From: Nemania diffusa
Lineage: Eukaryota; Ascomycota; Sordariomycetes; Xylariales; Xylariaceae
NCBI GenBank assembly: GCA_038501195.1
Contig: JBBPUQ010000002.1
Span: forward strand, 1,798,001 to 1,862,000
Reading direction: 5' to 3'
Length of the DNA: 64,000 nucleotides
In this document: positions 1 to 13,859 of the stretch, one piece after another
How the letters are laid out: each line of letters starts with the position of its first letter
Position numbering within the stretch: position 1 is the stretch's first letter
Program-made: the position numbers and the translations under genes
Notes under the pieces: model-generated
Databases searched by the model: none
The model's input: only the letters and a program-made list of their open reading frames with translations
Told to the model about the DNA's origin: nothing

Positions 1-1319
1 AATAAGCTATAATAATAAATTATAATATTTAATATTTTTATTATTAATTTTTTATAATTTAAATTTTTAAGCTATATTTTTAAATTTAATTTATAAACTA
101 AATTTATAAATGTAATTTATAAGCTTGATTTATAATTTATATTAATAATATGTTTTAAAATTTAACTAAATAGTTGTTTCAAAAGCTAAATAACTATATA
201 ATATATATAAAACAATTATATATATATTTTTTTAAATCTTTTCATATTTATTTTTGATTTTTTTAACAACTATTACTTTAATTTTTATAAGCTATATATT
301 ATTAAAAAGCTTTTTTTTTGAACTATTAGCACTAATTTTTATAATAGCTTTCAGTAAATCGGAGCTTATTTTCTAAGCTTAAAAATAACTTGTTTTTTAA
401 GTTATTTCTACAAATGTTACTTTTAAAAAAGCAGCTGAATCTTAAAAAGCTATATATTAAAAAATCCGTAATTTTAATTATATACTAATGCTAATAAATA
501 TTTATTTTTCTGATTTTTTTTTCGATTTTTTATTAATTTTTTAAATATATTAAATATATAAAAAAACAGCTAACATATTAAATTTCGCTTAACTAAGTTA
601 TTTTTATAATCTTGATTTTTATTAGCTAAGCTTTGATTTATTAGCAAAGTTTTATTTAATTAGTTTATTTTATTAAAATTTATTTTATTTAATTTATTAA
701 TTTTATTTTAGTTAAAAAATCTGTTTAATTTGTTCAAATTTTTTACTGAAAATTATTTTAATTATATATATAGTTATAAAATATTGTTATTAATAAGTTA
801 TTTTATTAAATTTTTTATTATTATTAAAATTAACTTTAATAAAATTTATTTAATTTATTTTAAAAATCAACTAGTAAAATATCAGCTATTAAAAAAGTGT
901 TTATTAATTTAAACGATTTTAGTAAATTTTATTTGCTTTAATTTTTTATAAATATTTTTTTAATTAAATAAATATATAAATATATTAATTTTATATAGGG
1001 CGGAAATTGTAAATTTTGTTAAAAATCTATATTAGACTTAAAAGAGTTAAAAATTTATACTAGTTAAGCTCGAAAAAACAAAAAGTGTTAAAAATAAACT
1101 ATTATAGTTTTTTTTTTTCAATATTACAACATTTTCGTAAACAATTGTTATTATTAAATTTATTTCTTATTTTAGCTTAAAGTATTATTGAATTTTATAG
1201 TTTATATATAAATAAAAAATAAAAAAAAAATAAAAAATATTTAAACATTTATATTAAAACATATTTATAATATAATATTAAAAATAAAAATAAAATTTAA
1301 ATATTATATAAAATAATAT
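1..1319. repeat. AT-rich RIP-like DNA, no readable gene
   Basis: This stretch is almost entirely A and T, with scattered AGCTT and AAGCTAT words that are slightly richer in G and C than the DNA to its right. Both strands are full of stops in every frame. The open stretch at 730-912 encodes only Phe, Ile, Lys, Asn, Leu and Tyr, which is what random AT-rich DNA gives. I could not match it to a transposon family. It is probably RIP-degraded repeat sequence continuous with the block to the right. Confidence 0.6.
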
Positions 1320-2110
1320 AAATATATTAACTTATTTTATACTTTATATAATATAAATAAACTAATTTATTTTATATTTTATATAATATAAATAAACTAA
1401 TTTATTTTATATTATATATAATATAAATAAGTTAATTTATTTTATATTTTATATAGTATAAATAAACTAATTTATTTTATACTTTATATAATATAAATAA
1501 GCTAATTTATTTTATATTTTATATAATATAAATAAATTAACTTACTTTATATTTTATATAATATAAATAAATCAATTTATTTTATACTTTATATAATATA
1601 AATAAACTAATTTACTTTATACTTTATATAGTATAAATAAGCTAATTTATTTTATATTTTATATAATATAAATAAATCAACTTATTTTATACTTTATATA
1701 GTATAAATAAGCTAATTTACTTTATACTTTATATAGTATAAATAAACTAATTTACTTTACACTTTATATAATATAAATAAACTAACTTATTTTATATTTT
1801 ATATAATATAAATAAACTAATTTATTTTATACTTTATATAATATAAATAAATTAACTTATTTTATATTTTATATAATATAAATAAGCTAATTTATTTTAT
1901 ATTTTATATAATATAAATAAGTTAGCTTTTTTTTACTTTATATAATATAAATTATTTATTTTATGTTATATTATATATAATATAAATAAACTAAATTATA
2001 TTATATTTTATATAGTATAACTTAATTAAGTTTTTATTTTTTTATTTAATATAAATAAATTAATTAATTTTATATTTTATATAATATAAATAAATTAATT
2101 TTATTTATAA
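1320..2110. repeat. 35-bp tandem satellite array
   Basis: A unit built around TTTATATAATATAAATAA followed by a CTAATTTATTTTATA-type segment recurs with a 35-bp period; for example equivalent positions fall at 1341, 1376 and 1411. About 17 well-kept copies run to about 1,925, and decayed copies continue to about 2,110. Copies differ mainly by C/T and G/A exchanges (for example ATAGTATAA against ATAATATAA), as transition-type RIP decay would produce. Related units reappear at 10,515-10,620 beyond the retrotransposon. Confidence 0.8.
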
Positions 2111-2120
2111 TTTATATAAC

Positions 2121-2397
2121 TAATAAATATAATTAAAAATAGTTAAATAAAGTAGTAATAAAAAAATAAAATATAAATTTAATAAAAAAAAAAACCTGCA
2201 GCAATTTCTAAAACTTAAAATTTAAATATATATATAAATTTTTATAAGTTTTTATAAATTTCTATAAGTTTTTATTTAATTTATAAATATATATAAATAC
2301 TACTTTTTTTATAAATACTAATTAATATAGCTTATTTTAAAAGTATATTACTTTTATATAAACTTTTTTATTTAAAACTTTTAAAAATTTTTATTAA
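2121..2397 (-). repeat. LTR copy A (3' LTR of the Gypsy relic)
   Basis: This 277-bp copy is the least decayed of the three and keeps a G/C-containing segment, CCTGCAGCAATTTCTAAAAC, that reads CTTATAATAATTTTTAAAAC in the copy at 10,221. The exchanges are all C to T or G to A in direction. It also holds two more 10-11 bp subrepeats (TTTTTATAAGT) than the right copy, which explains the length difference. Confidence 0.7.
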
Positions 2398-3303
2398 AAT
2401 GCTAAATATAAAAAAATGTTTTAATAATTTTATTAATTATTAAGTTATAAACTTATATAGTTTATTTTTATTTTTATTTTTTTTTTATAGTTTATTTATT
2501 TTTTTTTTATTTTTTTTAAATTTAACCGCTTTAAATACAGCTGTTTTTTTTTATAAAAAAAGCTTATATCGTTTTTAATATTTTTTAATTAGTTTAAATA
2601 TATATTATAATTAATGTTTTATATATTACTAATTATATTTATAACTTTATTTTTTCTATTTAATAAAATAGTCGAATTTGTTTTTTTTGTAATTTAAATA
2701 ATAATAAAATAATGTTTTAACTTTATAAACTTTTTTATTTTTTATATTTTTATTAAAGTATTAATTAGTTTTAACTAGTTTAAAAAAAAACATAGTGTAA
2801 TAAAAAAAATTATTATCGTTATATATTAAATATAATTAAACTATTAATATAACAAAATAAATATAATAATATTTAAAAAAATTTAATTTGTAAATTAAAT
2901 TACCGATTTTTTATTTAATAGTTTATAAATTTGTTTTTTATTAAAAATATTTTTAAAAAAGCTGTTTAAATAAATAGTAACTATTATATAAATATAAAAA
3001 TATTTTATTTTTAATTTTAAATTTAAATATATAATATTTACAATTAAAGTATTTTTTAGCTTATATTATAATAAAGTTTATTATTAATTTAACATTTTGT
3101 TTTAAATAGTTATATATTATTTATATATTTTTAAATATATATTAATTATTTTTAATATTAGTAATTATATTTAAAAAACTTAATAATTTAAACTTAAATA
3201 ATTATTTATAAAAAATAAATTATATAATTTATAATTATATAATATTAAAGTTTTATTATAAAATAAAAGTTAATTAAACTTAGTTTGATTTAAAATTAGT
3301 AAA

Positions 3304-3579
3304 TAATAAAAACTTTTAAAAGTTTTAAATAAAAAAGTTTATATAAAAATAATATATTTTTAAAATAAGCTATATTAATTAATATTTATAAAAAAAATAA
3401 TATTTATATATATTTATAAATTAAATAAAAACTTATAAAAACTTATAAAAATTTATAAAAATTTATATATATATTTAAATTTTAAGTTTTAAAAATTGCT
3501 ATAAATTTTTTTTTTTATTAAATTTATATTTTATTTTTTATTATTACTTTATTTAATTACTTTTAATTGTATTTATTAA
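3304..3579 (+). repeat. LTR copy B, inverted relative to A and C
   Basis: This 276-bp segment is the reverse complement of copies A and C, from TAATAAAAACTTTTAAAAG at its left end to ATTTATTA at its right. With copy A it forms a large inverted repeat with a spacer of about 900 bp. It could be a solo LTR or the end of a second, oppositely oriented element. Confidence 0.7.
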
Positions 3580-5220
3580 TAAAATTATAATATTAAATTA
3601 TAATTTTTATAGTTTAATTTTTATATTTAAATAAATTATTTTTTTAAAAATAATATATAATTATTATTAAAAGTTTTATATTTAGTACTTTTTAAATGTT
3701 TTATTAAAGTTTTAATATAAATTTATAGTTACAATTAAAAATAATTTTTTTTAAAATTTTTTAATTATTTAATAATAATTGTTTAATTAATATAATTGTT
3801 TAATTTTTAACTAAATATTTTTTATTGTTAAAAATAAACAAGTTTTTTTTAAAAATATAATAAATAGCAATTATTATATAATTATATATGTTATAATATT
3901 TATATTTTTTTAATTATTATAATATTTTAATAATATTAATTAAAAATAAAACTAAAATAAAATTAATTATAATAATTTATATAAATAAAATATAAATTAA
4001 TTAAATTAATTAAAAACTTTTAACTAATTTTTAATAGTTTATTTAATTAAATTTATATTTTAAATAATATTTTATATATTTTTTTATTAATTATATTTTA
4101 TAATAAATAAAATAACTTTTAAAATTATTTATTATATAATTTAATTTTATATAATATTTTTTATTATATATTATTTTTAATATATATTTTATTATATTAT
4201 AAAATATATATAATTTTTTAATTTTAATATATATATTATAAATTAATTTATTTATAATATAAAAAAAATAATTAAATTTAAAAAAATTTACAATATTTTT
4301 GTTAATATTATTATATTAATTTTTATTAATATATAATTTTTTTAATATTTTTTTATATTTAAAATTAAACTTATAAATTTTTTAAAAATTAGTTTTTTAA
4401 AAATTATTTATAATAGTTTTAATAATATGTTTTATAATATTTTATATAAAATTTAAAACTATTAATTTATTAAAATATTTTAACTTTTTATTTTTTTTTA
4501 TAATATTTTTTATAATTTAAAAATAATTTAATATATTTAAAATATAATTTAAATAATTTAAAAAATAATAAATTTAAAATTTATATTAAAATAAATAAAT
4601 TAAAAAGTTTATTAATTAATTATTTATTTAATTAATTATAAAAATATTTAATATTATTTAATTTATAATATTTTTAATAATAAAATAATTTATAAATATT
4701 ATTATTAATTATTTATTAAACTATATTATTATTTAAAATTTTTTAATTATTTAAATTAAATATATAATTTTTAATTTAAAAAAATTATAATATATTTTTA
4801 TTTAAAATAAACAATAATTTAAATATATTATAAATTAAATTTTTATAAAAAACATAGTTTTATTTAATTATTATTTATATTTATTAATATAAAATATTAT
4901 TATTTTAAAACTATATTAAAACAATTTATTTATTTATAAATATAATATTTTATTAAAATTATAATAATAAATTATAATTTTATTATATATTGTTTTTTAT
5001 ATTATTTTAAAAAATAATTATTTAATATTAATAAATTTATAAAAAATAAATTAGTAATATTTTTTATATTAATTTAAGTTTTTATTAATAATATATTTTT
5101 TTTATTTTTTTTTATAAAAAGTTTAATTTTATATTTTTATAAAAGTTTAATTAATTATATATAATAAAATAAAAAATTATAAAAAAAACTACTAATATTA
5201 AAATATTGTTTTAATATTTT

Positions 5221-5580
5221 TAAACTATTTAAAAAAATAAAGTTTTAAAAAATTTATATATATTTTATTATAATTAATATTTTTAAAATGTTAATATAAA
5301 ACTTAAATAATTTAACTAAAAAATATTTAATAAAAGTTTTTTTTAAAGCTATAATAATATTATATAATTAAAATAAACTAAATATAATATTTAAATATTT
5401 AATATAATTAATAAAATTATTTAAATAAATAATAATATTATTAATAAATATATAATAATAATATAAATAATAATAAAATAATTTATTTATATATTTTTAA
5501 ATATAAATAAATAAATTATAAAATTTTATAAAAGCAATATTTAATTTTTTTATTTTTTAAAAGTTAATAATAATAAATCG
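5221..5580 (-). pseudogene. Ty3/Gypsy reverse transcriptase core, RIP-degraded
   Basis: Read on the minus strand in the frame starting at 5,580, the codons give a recognisable Gypsy reverse transcriptase. A KYINKLF segment matches the usual [Q]KYI[D/N]KLL region. FINNIIIYLNN (FINN at 5,437-5,448) stands where [Y/F]IDD-IIIYSDD is expected, with both catalytic Asp changed to Asn (GAY to AAY) and Ser to Leu (TCA to TTA), as RIP would do. Next come IIFSLF-stop-LYN, KKTFI and KLFKFYIN, matching the IFSLF..YN, KKTFIGYP and KLLGFYIDALG steps of the family. Stops are TAA at places that are Gln or Trp in relatives. The enzyme is dead. Confidence 0.7.
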
Positions 5581-7754
5581 ATTATAATAATAAAAATATA
5601 TTTTAAATTAATAAAAAAATTTAATTATATTAATAATTATAATATATTATTTATTTAATAAACTATTTATTATATTTTATTATAAAAAAAAAAATAATTA
5701 TTTAATATTATAATTTTATTAAATATTTTTAAATTTATAATTATTTAATTTTTATTTTAATTATAAACTTTTTTTTATATTATAAAAACAAAATAAATAA
5801 AAAATATTGTTTTATTAATTTATAATATATATTTTTTTTTATATAATTTATTATATATTATATTTATTTAAAAAATATAAATATATATTTAGTTTTTGTT
5901 TTTATTAATTACTAATAAAAAAAACTTTAAACTATTTATTTTTAAATATATTTATTTTATTTTTATTAATTTAAATATTATATATTTTAATAATATTTAT
6001 AAATTTAATTATTTTAAATATATATTTAAAATAAATATATATATTTTTTTTAATAATAGTTTTAAAAAAATTTATAAATATTTTTATATTTAATAAAATA
6101 TAAATATTTATAATTTTAAACTTTAAAAGTTTATTAAAAATTAAAATATATAATTTATTAATAAAAATTATATTTATATTTATAACTATATTAAATATAA
6201 TATTAAAAAAAAAAATATTTAAAAATTATATATTTTTTATTTAATTTTTATTTTTTATTAATATATAATTAATTATATTTATAAAAGTTAATATAATAAT
6301 AGTATTTTTTAGTTTTTTTATATTATATATTAATTTAATAAATATATTATTAATAATAATAGCAATAATAATTAAAAATATTTTAAATTTAATATTTATA
6401 AATATTAATAAATTAATAAAAACTAAAAATTTAAATTTAATTATTTTAAATAAAAAAACTAATAATATAGCTATTATAAATATAAAAATTTTAAAAGCTA
6501 GTTTTTATAAATTAATATAATTTTTATTATTATAATTTTTATAAATTTGTTTTAATTTAATTTTATAATTTATTTTAATAAAAACTTTTAAATTATTTAT
6601 AATTAATATAATTTTAAATATTTTTATATTAAAAGTTATATTTATTTTATTTTTATAAATAACTATAAAATAAAAATTATAATTTATAAATAAAAATTTA
6701 TATTTAATTTATAAATATATATTTTTATTATTTTATAATATAACAAAATATATATTAATTATTTTATATATATATTTTTTATTTTATATAAAAACTTTAA
6801 ATAATATAATAAAATTGTTTAAATTATAAAAAATAATAATATTATTTAAATAATTAATAATAATATTATAAATTTAAAAAAAGTTATTTTTAAAAAATAT
6901 ATTTAATTATAAATAATTATTTATTATTTATTTTTTATTTTTATATTTAATAATTTTAAGTTTTTTTTTTATATTTATTTTTTATATATAAAATATAAAT
7001 TTTATTTATTTTATAAAAACTATTTTTATATTATTAATTATAATTATATTATTTTTTTTTTTATTTATAATATATTTAAAAATTTTTATATATAATTAAT
7101 TAATTATAATATTATTTATATTAAAATTAATATAAATTTATATATTTATATTAATAAGTTTTATATATATATTAATATATAAATATATATAATTTAAATA
7201 TAAAGTTTTATTATAATAATTAAAACTAAATGTTTTAATAATAAAAATATTTGTTTTAATAATTTTAATAAATTTAATATATATAAAAAAATTAAAAATA
7301 ACTATTATAATAATTAATTTTTTATTAAAAATTTTTAAAACTAAAAATAAATTTAAAATATTTTTAAATTTATAAATAATACTATTTTTAATAAATTAAT
7401 ATATTTTAAAATATTAAAATAATATATTATATAAAAATATTTTTATAATATAATAATTATATATTTAATAAATAAAGTTTATAAAAAATAAAATCGAAAT
7501 TTTTTTTAATTAATATTTTTTTTTATATTTTTTTAAATATAACTTAAAAATATTAATAAATTTATATTATTTATAATATTTATAATATATATAATTAAAA
7601 TTTAAAATATAAAAAAAAAATTAACTATTATTTTTAAGTTTTAAAAATAAAATTTATTTTTTTAATTTTTTTTTAATGTTTTTTTTTAAAAAATATATAT
7701 AGTTTTTTTTTTTTTTTTTATTACAATATTTTTTTTTATAATGTTATTTTTATT

Positions 7755-7995
7755 TATAATTGCTATTATAATTATAATTATAATTATAATTGCAATTATA
7801 ATTATAGTTTTAATTATAATTATATTTGTAATTATAATTACAATTTTTTTTTTATAAGCAGTAATTTTTATAATAATTATTATAATAACTATTATAATTA
7901 TAATTTTAATTTTTATTTTAATAATAACAATTATAACTATAGTTTTAATTATTATTATAATTATTATTTTAGTTATATTAATAATAAAATTTATT
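7755..7995. repeat. TAATTA-type low-complexity tract
   Basis: A run of alternating ATTATAATTATAATTGC-like words, largely self-complementary, inside the decayed retrotransposon. It may be a degenerate simple repeat generated after RIP. It has no reading frame of note. Confidence 0.45.
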
Positions 7996-10220
7996 ATTAA
8001 AATATTATTTTTATTTATAATTATAATAATTAAATTAATAATTAAACTTATTATATAAAAACTTTAAAATTTATATTAACTTTTAAATAGTTATATTAAA
8101 AAAATATTTTATTTTAAATTTTATATTAAAATATTATTTTATAATTTTTTATTTAAAATTATAATAAGCTTTTTTAATTTTTTATATATATTTTTTTAAT
8201 ATATTTTTAAATTTAAATAAATAAATATAGTTTGTAATAGTTTTATTTTATTAATTATAAATATTTTTTATAATATTTTATTAATTAAAATTATTTTATT
8301 TAAAAATTTTATTAATTTATATATATTTTAATTTATATTAAATAAATTAAAATAATATATTTTAATTTTTAATAATATTATATAAATAAAAAAAACTATT
8401 TAAAAATTTTTAAATAATTTAATTAAAATAAATTTTAAAACAATTTTTTAGTTTTTTTAATATTTTATTAAAACTAACTTTATAAAAAATTTATTTATTA
8501 TTTATATTAATTTTATTGTTTTATTAAAGCAATATTAATTTAATTAATAAATAATTAAATATTAAAAATATTTAATTAATATTTAATAATATTAAATTTT
8601 TAATTAAAATATTAATATAATTTATAAAAAAATAAATATTTATATAAATAATATTTTTTTTATTAATAATTATTTTTTAATTATTAAAGTTTATTTATTT
8701 AAAATTAAATATATTAATATTATTATATTTAATTTTATATATATTATTTTTAATAAAATTTAAATTTGTTTTAAAAATAATATAATAAAAATTATATTTA
8801 TATTTTAAAATAAAATTATTGTTATTATTATCGAAATTATTAAAAAGATTTTTTTTAATATTAATATTTTTAAAAAAAAATAGCTACTTTTTAATAAAAA
8901 TAAATATAAAAGTAAAAATAAAATTTAATTTAAATATAAATAAAAATATAAACTTTAATATAAATATAAATATTAATATAAAATTAATATTAAATTAAAA
9001 TATAAATATATTAAAATTTATTAATAGCTTAAATATTTAATTATAAAAAAAATTGCTAATAAATAAAAAAAACAAAAATATAAAAAAAAAAAAAAAAAAT
9101 AAACAATAATATAAATATATTAAAATATTTAATATAAACTTTTTAATTTGTTTTTATAACAAAATTAATTTTAATAGTTAAACTATATATTTTTTTTAAA
9201 AAATTAAAAAACTTATTAAACTTTTTTATTATATTATTATTTAATTTTTTATATTTTTTTAATATTATTTATTAATTAATTAATATTATTTTTAAACAAT
9301 TTATTATTTATTTTATTATTTTTATATTTTATTAAAATAAATTATAATTAAAAGTTTATAATTATATAATATTATATATATAATTAATAATAAATTTATT
9401 AAATTTAAGTTTAATTAAAACAATAATAATTATATTAATATTAAAAGTTTTTAATAAACAATTAAATTTAAATTAATTTTATATAAATTAATTAACTAAA
9501 TTAAAATATAAACTATTAAATAATAAATTTAATGTTTTATTTAATAAATATTTAAAAAAAGCATTTTTTTTTTTTTTTTTTTTTTTAGTTTTAATTAATA
9601 TAATAAAAATAATATAAAATAAACTATAAATAATAAAAATATTTATATAATTATTAACTAAAATATATATATTTTTAAATAATTAATTAAATAAAAAAAT
9701 ATTTTATATTTTAAATAAATTCTTTTTAAAATATATATATTTTTAATTAAATTATTAAATATATTTTAATAACTGTTTTTTTTTTTATAATTTATTAAAA
9801 AATCAAATATATATATTTTAATAAAAAAAATTTATAAACATTTATAAAAGTAATAAATATTGTTATAATAAAATATATTTTTATAACTAAATATATTGCT
9901 ATTTTTTAAAATATAAAAAAATATTATTAAGTTTACTTTTTATATCAATATATTAAATTATTTATAAAACTTAATAAAAATATAAAATAAAATAATATTA
10001 AATAAAAATAATATAAAAAAATCAAATTATTAAAATATTAAATATTTTTATAGTATTAATATTTATTTTATTTAAATTAATTATAATAATTTAATATAAA
10101 TATATATATATATATTACTATTAATAAAAAAAGTTTTTTTAACTTTAAAAAATTTAAAAAATAATAATATAGTAATAGTTTAATTTAATTTTATAATAAA
10201 ACTATAAAAAATATTAAATT

Positions 10221-10476
10221 TAATAAATATAATTAAAAGTAATTAAATAAAATAATAATAAAAAAATAAAATATAAATTTAATAAAAAAAAAAACTTATA
10301 ATAATTTTTAAAACTTAAAATTTAAATATATATATAAATTTTTATAAATTTTTATTTAATTTATAAATATATATAAATATTACTTTTTTTATAAATGTTA
10401 ATTAATATAGCTTATTTTAAAAATATATTACTTTTATATAAGTTTTTTTATTTAAAACTTTTAAAAGTTTTTATTA
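10221..10476 (-). repeat. LTR copy C (5' LTR of the Gypsy relic)
   Basis: This 256-bp copy is in direct orientation to copy A. It is more decayed: the CTGCAG of copy A has become TTATAA. It ends just before related 35-bp satellite units at 10,515-10,620. Confidence 0.7.
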
Positions 10477-10509
10477 ATAGTATAAAAAAATTTTTGTTTT
10501 TATATTTTG

Positions 10510-10625
10510 AAAATTTTAAATAAATTAATTTATATTATATTTTATATAATATAAATTAATTCGTTTTATTTTATTTTATATAATATAAATTAATTATTTT
10601 ATTATTAATTTATATTATATTTTAA
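10510..10625. repeat. Decayed 35-bp satellite units right of the retrotransposon
   Basis: Two or three copies of the TTTTATATAATATAAATTAATT-type core, about 35-36 bp apart, match the satellite at 1,320-2,110. Finding the same satellite on both outer sides suggests that the retrotransposon inserted into an existing array. Confidence 0.55.
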
Positions 10626-11169
10626 TTTAATTTAACTGTTTTTATATTATTTATAAAAAGTTTAATTTTATATTTATATAAAAAGTTTCTTTAAATTTTA
10701 AATATAATTATATTATTATTTAATTAATATTAATATTTTTTATTGTTTTTTTTTTAAAAGATTAATATAAAAAAATTAATATAATTAAATAAATACTTAA
10801 TTAATTTTGTTAATATTTGTTTTGTTTTTTTCATTTTCAACAGCTTTTTTTAATTTTTTAATATTATTAAATTTCTAACTTTTTAATAATATTAATTGTT
10901 TAACCGTTTCAAATAATAATCGATTTCTATTTTTAATAATTATATTACTAGTAATAAAAAAAGTCCTTTCAACAGCAGCTGAAATAGCTAAAATTGTAAA
11001 ATATCGACAAGCTAAAATACTAAATATTTTAAATCTATTACTGTTAGTTTTTCAATATTTTAAAAAGTGCATTTAATATAAATTAATATTTTTTTATTAT
11101 TAAAATAAATAAAAATTATTACCTTTTATAAAACAGTGTCTTCGTTTAAATAAAGTAATATTTCGTTAT

Positions 11170-11398
<229 letters not shown>

Positions 11399-12161
11399 AA
11401 ATTTATTTTCAGAGTTTAAATTATTACTATTATTATCTAAAACGCCGTAAATATCTTCGTTATTTTCGATTATTATATTTTTTAATCTATTAATAAATTT
11501 TAATTAATTATATAATAATATAAATTATATAAAATAAAAGCTTACTTTAAAAACTCTTCGTTTAATAATTCTTAAGCGTTTTGTTTTATATTTTCGTAAA
11601 AAAATAATAAACCGCTAGGTAAAAAATGATTTAATTTAAACCTAGGGTCTAAAATAATTGCAATAATATAAAGTTTATAATTTTTAATATTTAAAAGCGT
11701 TAAATTGCTAAGAAAATAATTATTGCTAAATTTTTTAATTCCTGAATTAATCGAATTAATTAAATCTTTATAATAGTCGACTTAAAAAAATTAATAAATA
11801 AATTATATATAAAAAAATAAAATAACTTACAAAATCATTGTTATTATTGGTTATTTTTGCTTTTAATTTCAAAACAATATTTTTTAACTTTTTATATATT
11901 TGATATACAAATAATAAATCTTTATTAATTGTTGTATAAAATTCGGCTTGTAATTTAATAGTTGGTTTTAAAAAAACTTTAAAAATTTGTTTTAAATTGA
12001 TTAATAAATCTTATTTATATTTAGATAATTTATTAGCTTTAAAATATAAGTTTTTAATATTTCAATGTATATATAATAAAGGTTCTTTTAATATTAAAGA
12101 ATTTTCAATTATATTATAAGTTAAATTTTATCGAGTAGCGTTATTTTAATTAAATTAGTTT

Positions 12162-12444
12162 AATAAATAATAAATAATAAATAATAAATAATAAATAATA
12201 AATAATAAATAATAAATAATAAATAATAAATAATAAATAATAAATAATAAATAATAAATAATAAATAATAAATAATAAATAATAAATAATAAATAATAAA
12301 TAATAAATAATAAATAATAAATAATAAATAATAAATAATAAATAATAAATAATAAATAATAAATAATAAATAATAAATAATAAATAATAAATAATAAATA
12401 ATAAATAATAAATAATAAATAATAAATAATAAATAATAAATAAT
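12162..12444. repeat. (AATAAAT)n heptanucleotide array inside the hAT relic
   Basis: About 40 near-perfect copies of a 7-bp unit. On the minus strand the array lies between an exon ending CAACTAG|GTATTA and the resumed frame at NATR-stop-NL, so it fills what looks like an intron of the transposase. Confidence 0.95.
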
Positions 12445-13859
12445 ACCTAGTTGTATTTTTGTTTTATTATAATTTGCAGAAATGACATTTTCTCGTTTAT
12501 ATTTTGTAATACTTTTTAAAAATAACTGTTTTTCAATATCGTTAAATCGAACAGCAATTATTAAAGCTTTTAGCTTTTTTAATACATCTAAATTATAAGT
12601 TAATTAATAAATAAATATAAACTAAATAAATATAAACTAAATAAATATACTTTAAAATATTTGACGAGTTAATTATTGGATAATTAGAAATAATATTTGA
12701 AATAGATTAATATAAATAAATTCTAGTATAAGATTTCGAAAGAACATTAAACTCTATATTAAATAATAAATTAATAAATAAAATAATATTAAATAATTTA
12801 ATAAATAAACTAACTAATAAGCTTATAATTTAATTTAAAATTTTGATTAATAAAAGAAATAATAACAGCTAAATATGAAGTTTTATTTCGAGCGGTCTAA
12901 GCATTAAATATTAAAGAAAAAGTGCCTTTTGTATTAATGTAAAACTTTAAAATAAAATTAAAATCAATAAATGTTTTTTCAAAATTTGATTTAATAAGAG
13001 TTATAATTTTATGTCGATTAATAACCAGAGTTAGTTTAATAATTAATTATATTAGTTAAAAAAATATAATAAATAAAAGATTAATTTAATATATCGATTA
13101 TAATAACTTAATAATTTTTTAAAAGAATCTAAACTTAAAACATTAAAAGATATATTATTATTTATAATAAAATTTAAAATTTTATTATAAGCTTTATTTT
13201 CGTTAAAATCTTCAATAGTATTATTTCGGGCTTTTTTTCGATTATTAGTTAAAGCAAAGAAATTAGAAGTTTCTTTTTTATAATCGTTTTTTATTAATAA
13301 ATTAATATAAATATATATTATTTTAAAAATTAAATATATAAAATAAATACGTTTTATTTTAGTTTCTTTTGATTTTTCGTTAATAGCAATAGTAAAGTGG
13401 TATTTTTGATAATGTTTTGTATAATTTAAAAATTAAAAAAATACTAATTTATTAATACGAGAATAATTGCACTTATTAAAATAAATTAATAATAAATTTA
13501 AAAACATAAATATAAATAAATTAACTAACATAGTACATTATATTTTAATTTTTTGTTTTTTAGAAAAATTAATTAGTAATAATTTTCGAGTAAATAAATT
13601 ATTTTTAAATATATAAATTTTAATTTTATTAAAAAGTTCAAAAATATAACTAAGATTATTAAATTTCAAATCTTTGTATTTTTTATTGTTAATATCAGTT
13701 ATATTATTAAAAAAAACGTTAGAACGTTTAGAAGTAGTAAATAAATAAAAATTCATTTTTAAAAAAAAAATAAAAAAAATATTAATAATATAATTATTAA
13801 TAAATAATTGTAAGTAATAAAGCGTAATAATAAATTATAGTTATTTAAATTATTACTTT

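Larger units (their letters stand above)
2121..10476 (-). mobile_element. RIP-degraded Ty3/Gypsy LTR retrotransposon
   Basis: Two direct copies of a 256-277 bp repeat (2,121-2,397 and 10,221-10,476) bound about 8.4 kb, a normal size for a Gypsy element. The copies begin TAATAAATAT and end in TTATTA, which fits LTR ends TG...CA after RIP changed TG and CA to TA. Between them, on the minus strand, a reverse-transcriptase core can be read at 5,221-5,580. The 5' LTR would therefore be the right copy and the 3' LTR the left one. Gag, protease, RNase H and integrase could not be read by eye. A third, inverted copy of the same repeat lies inside at 3,304-3,579, so a nested insertion or rearrangement is likely. 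Confidence 0.65.

Noticed and set aside
730..6093. Small plus-strand ORFs in the AT block (730-912, 5,896-6,093)
   Set aside because: They encode only AT-codon residues, as expected of random AT DNA, and use weak or no ATG starts.
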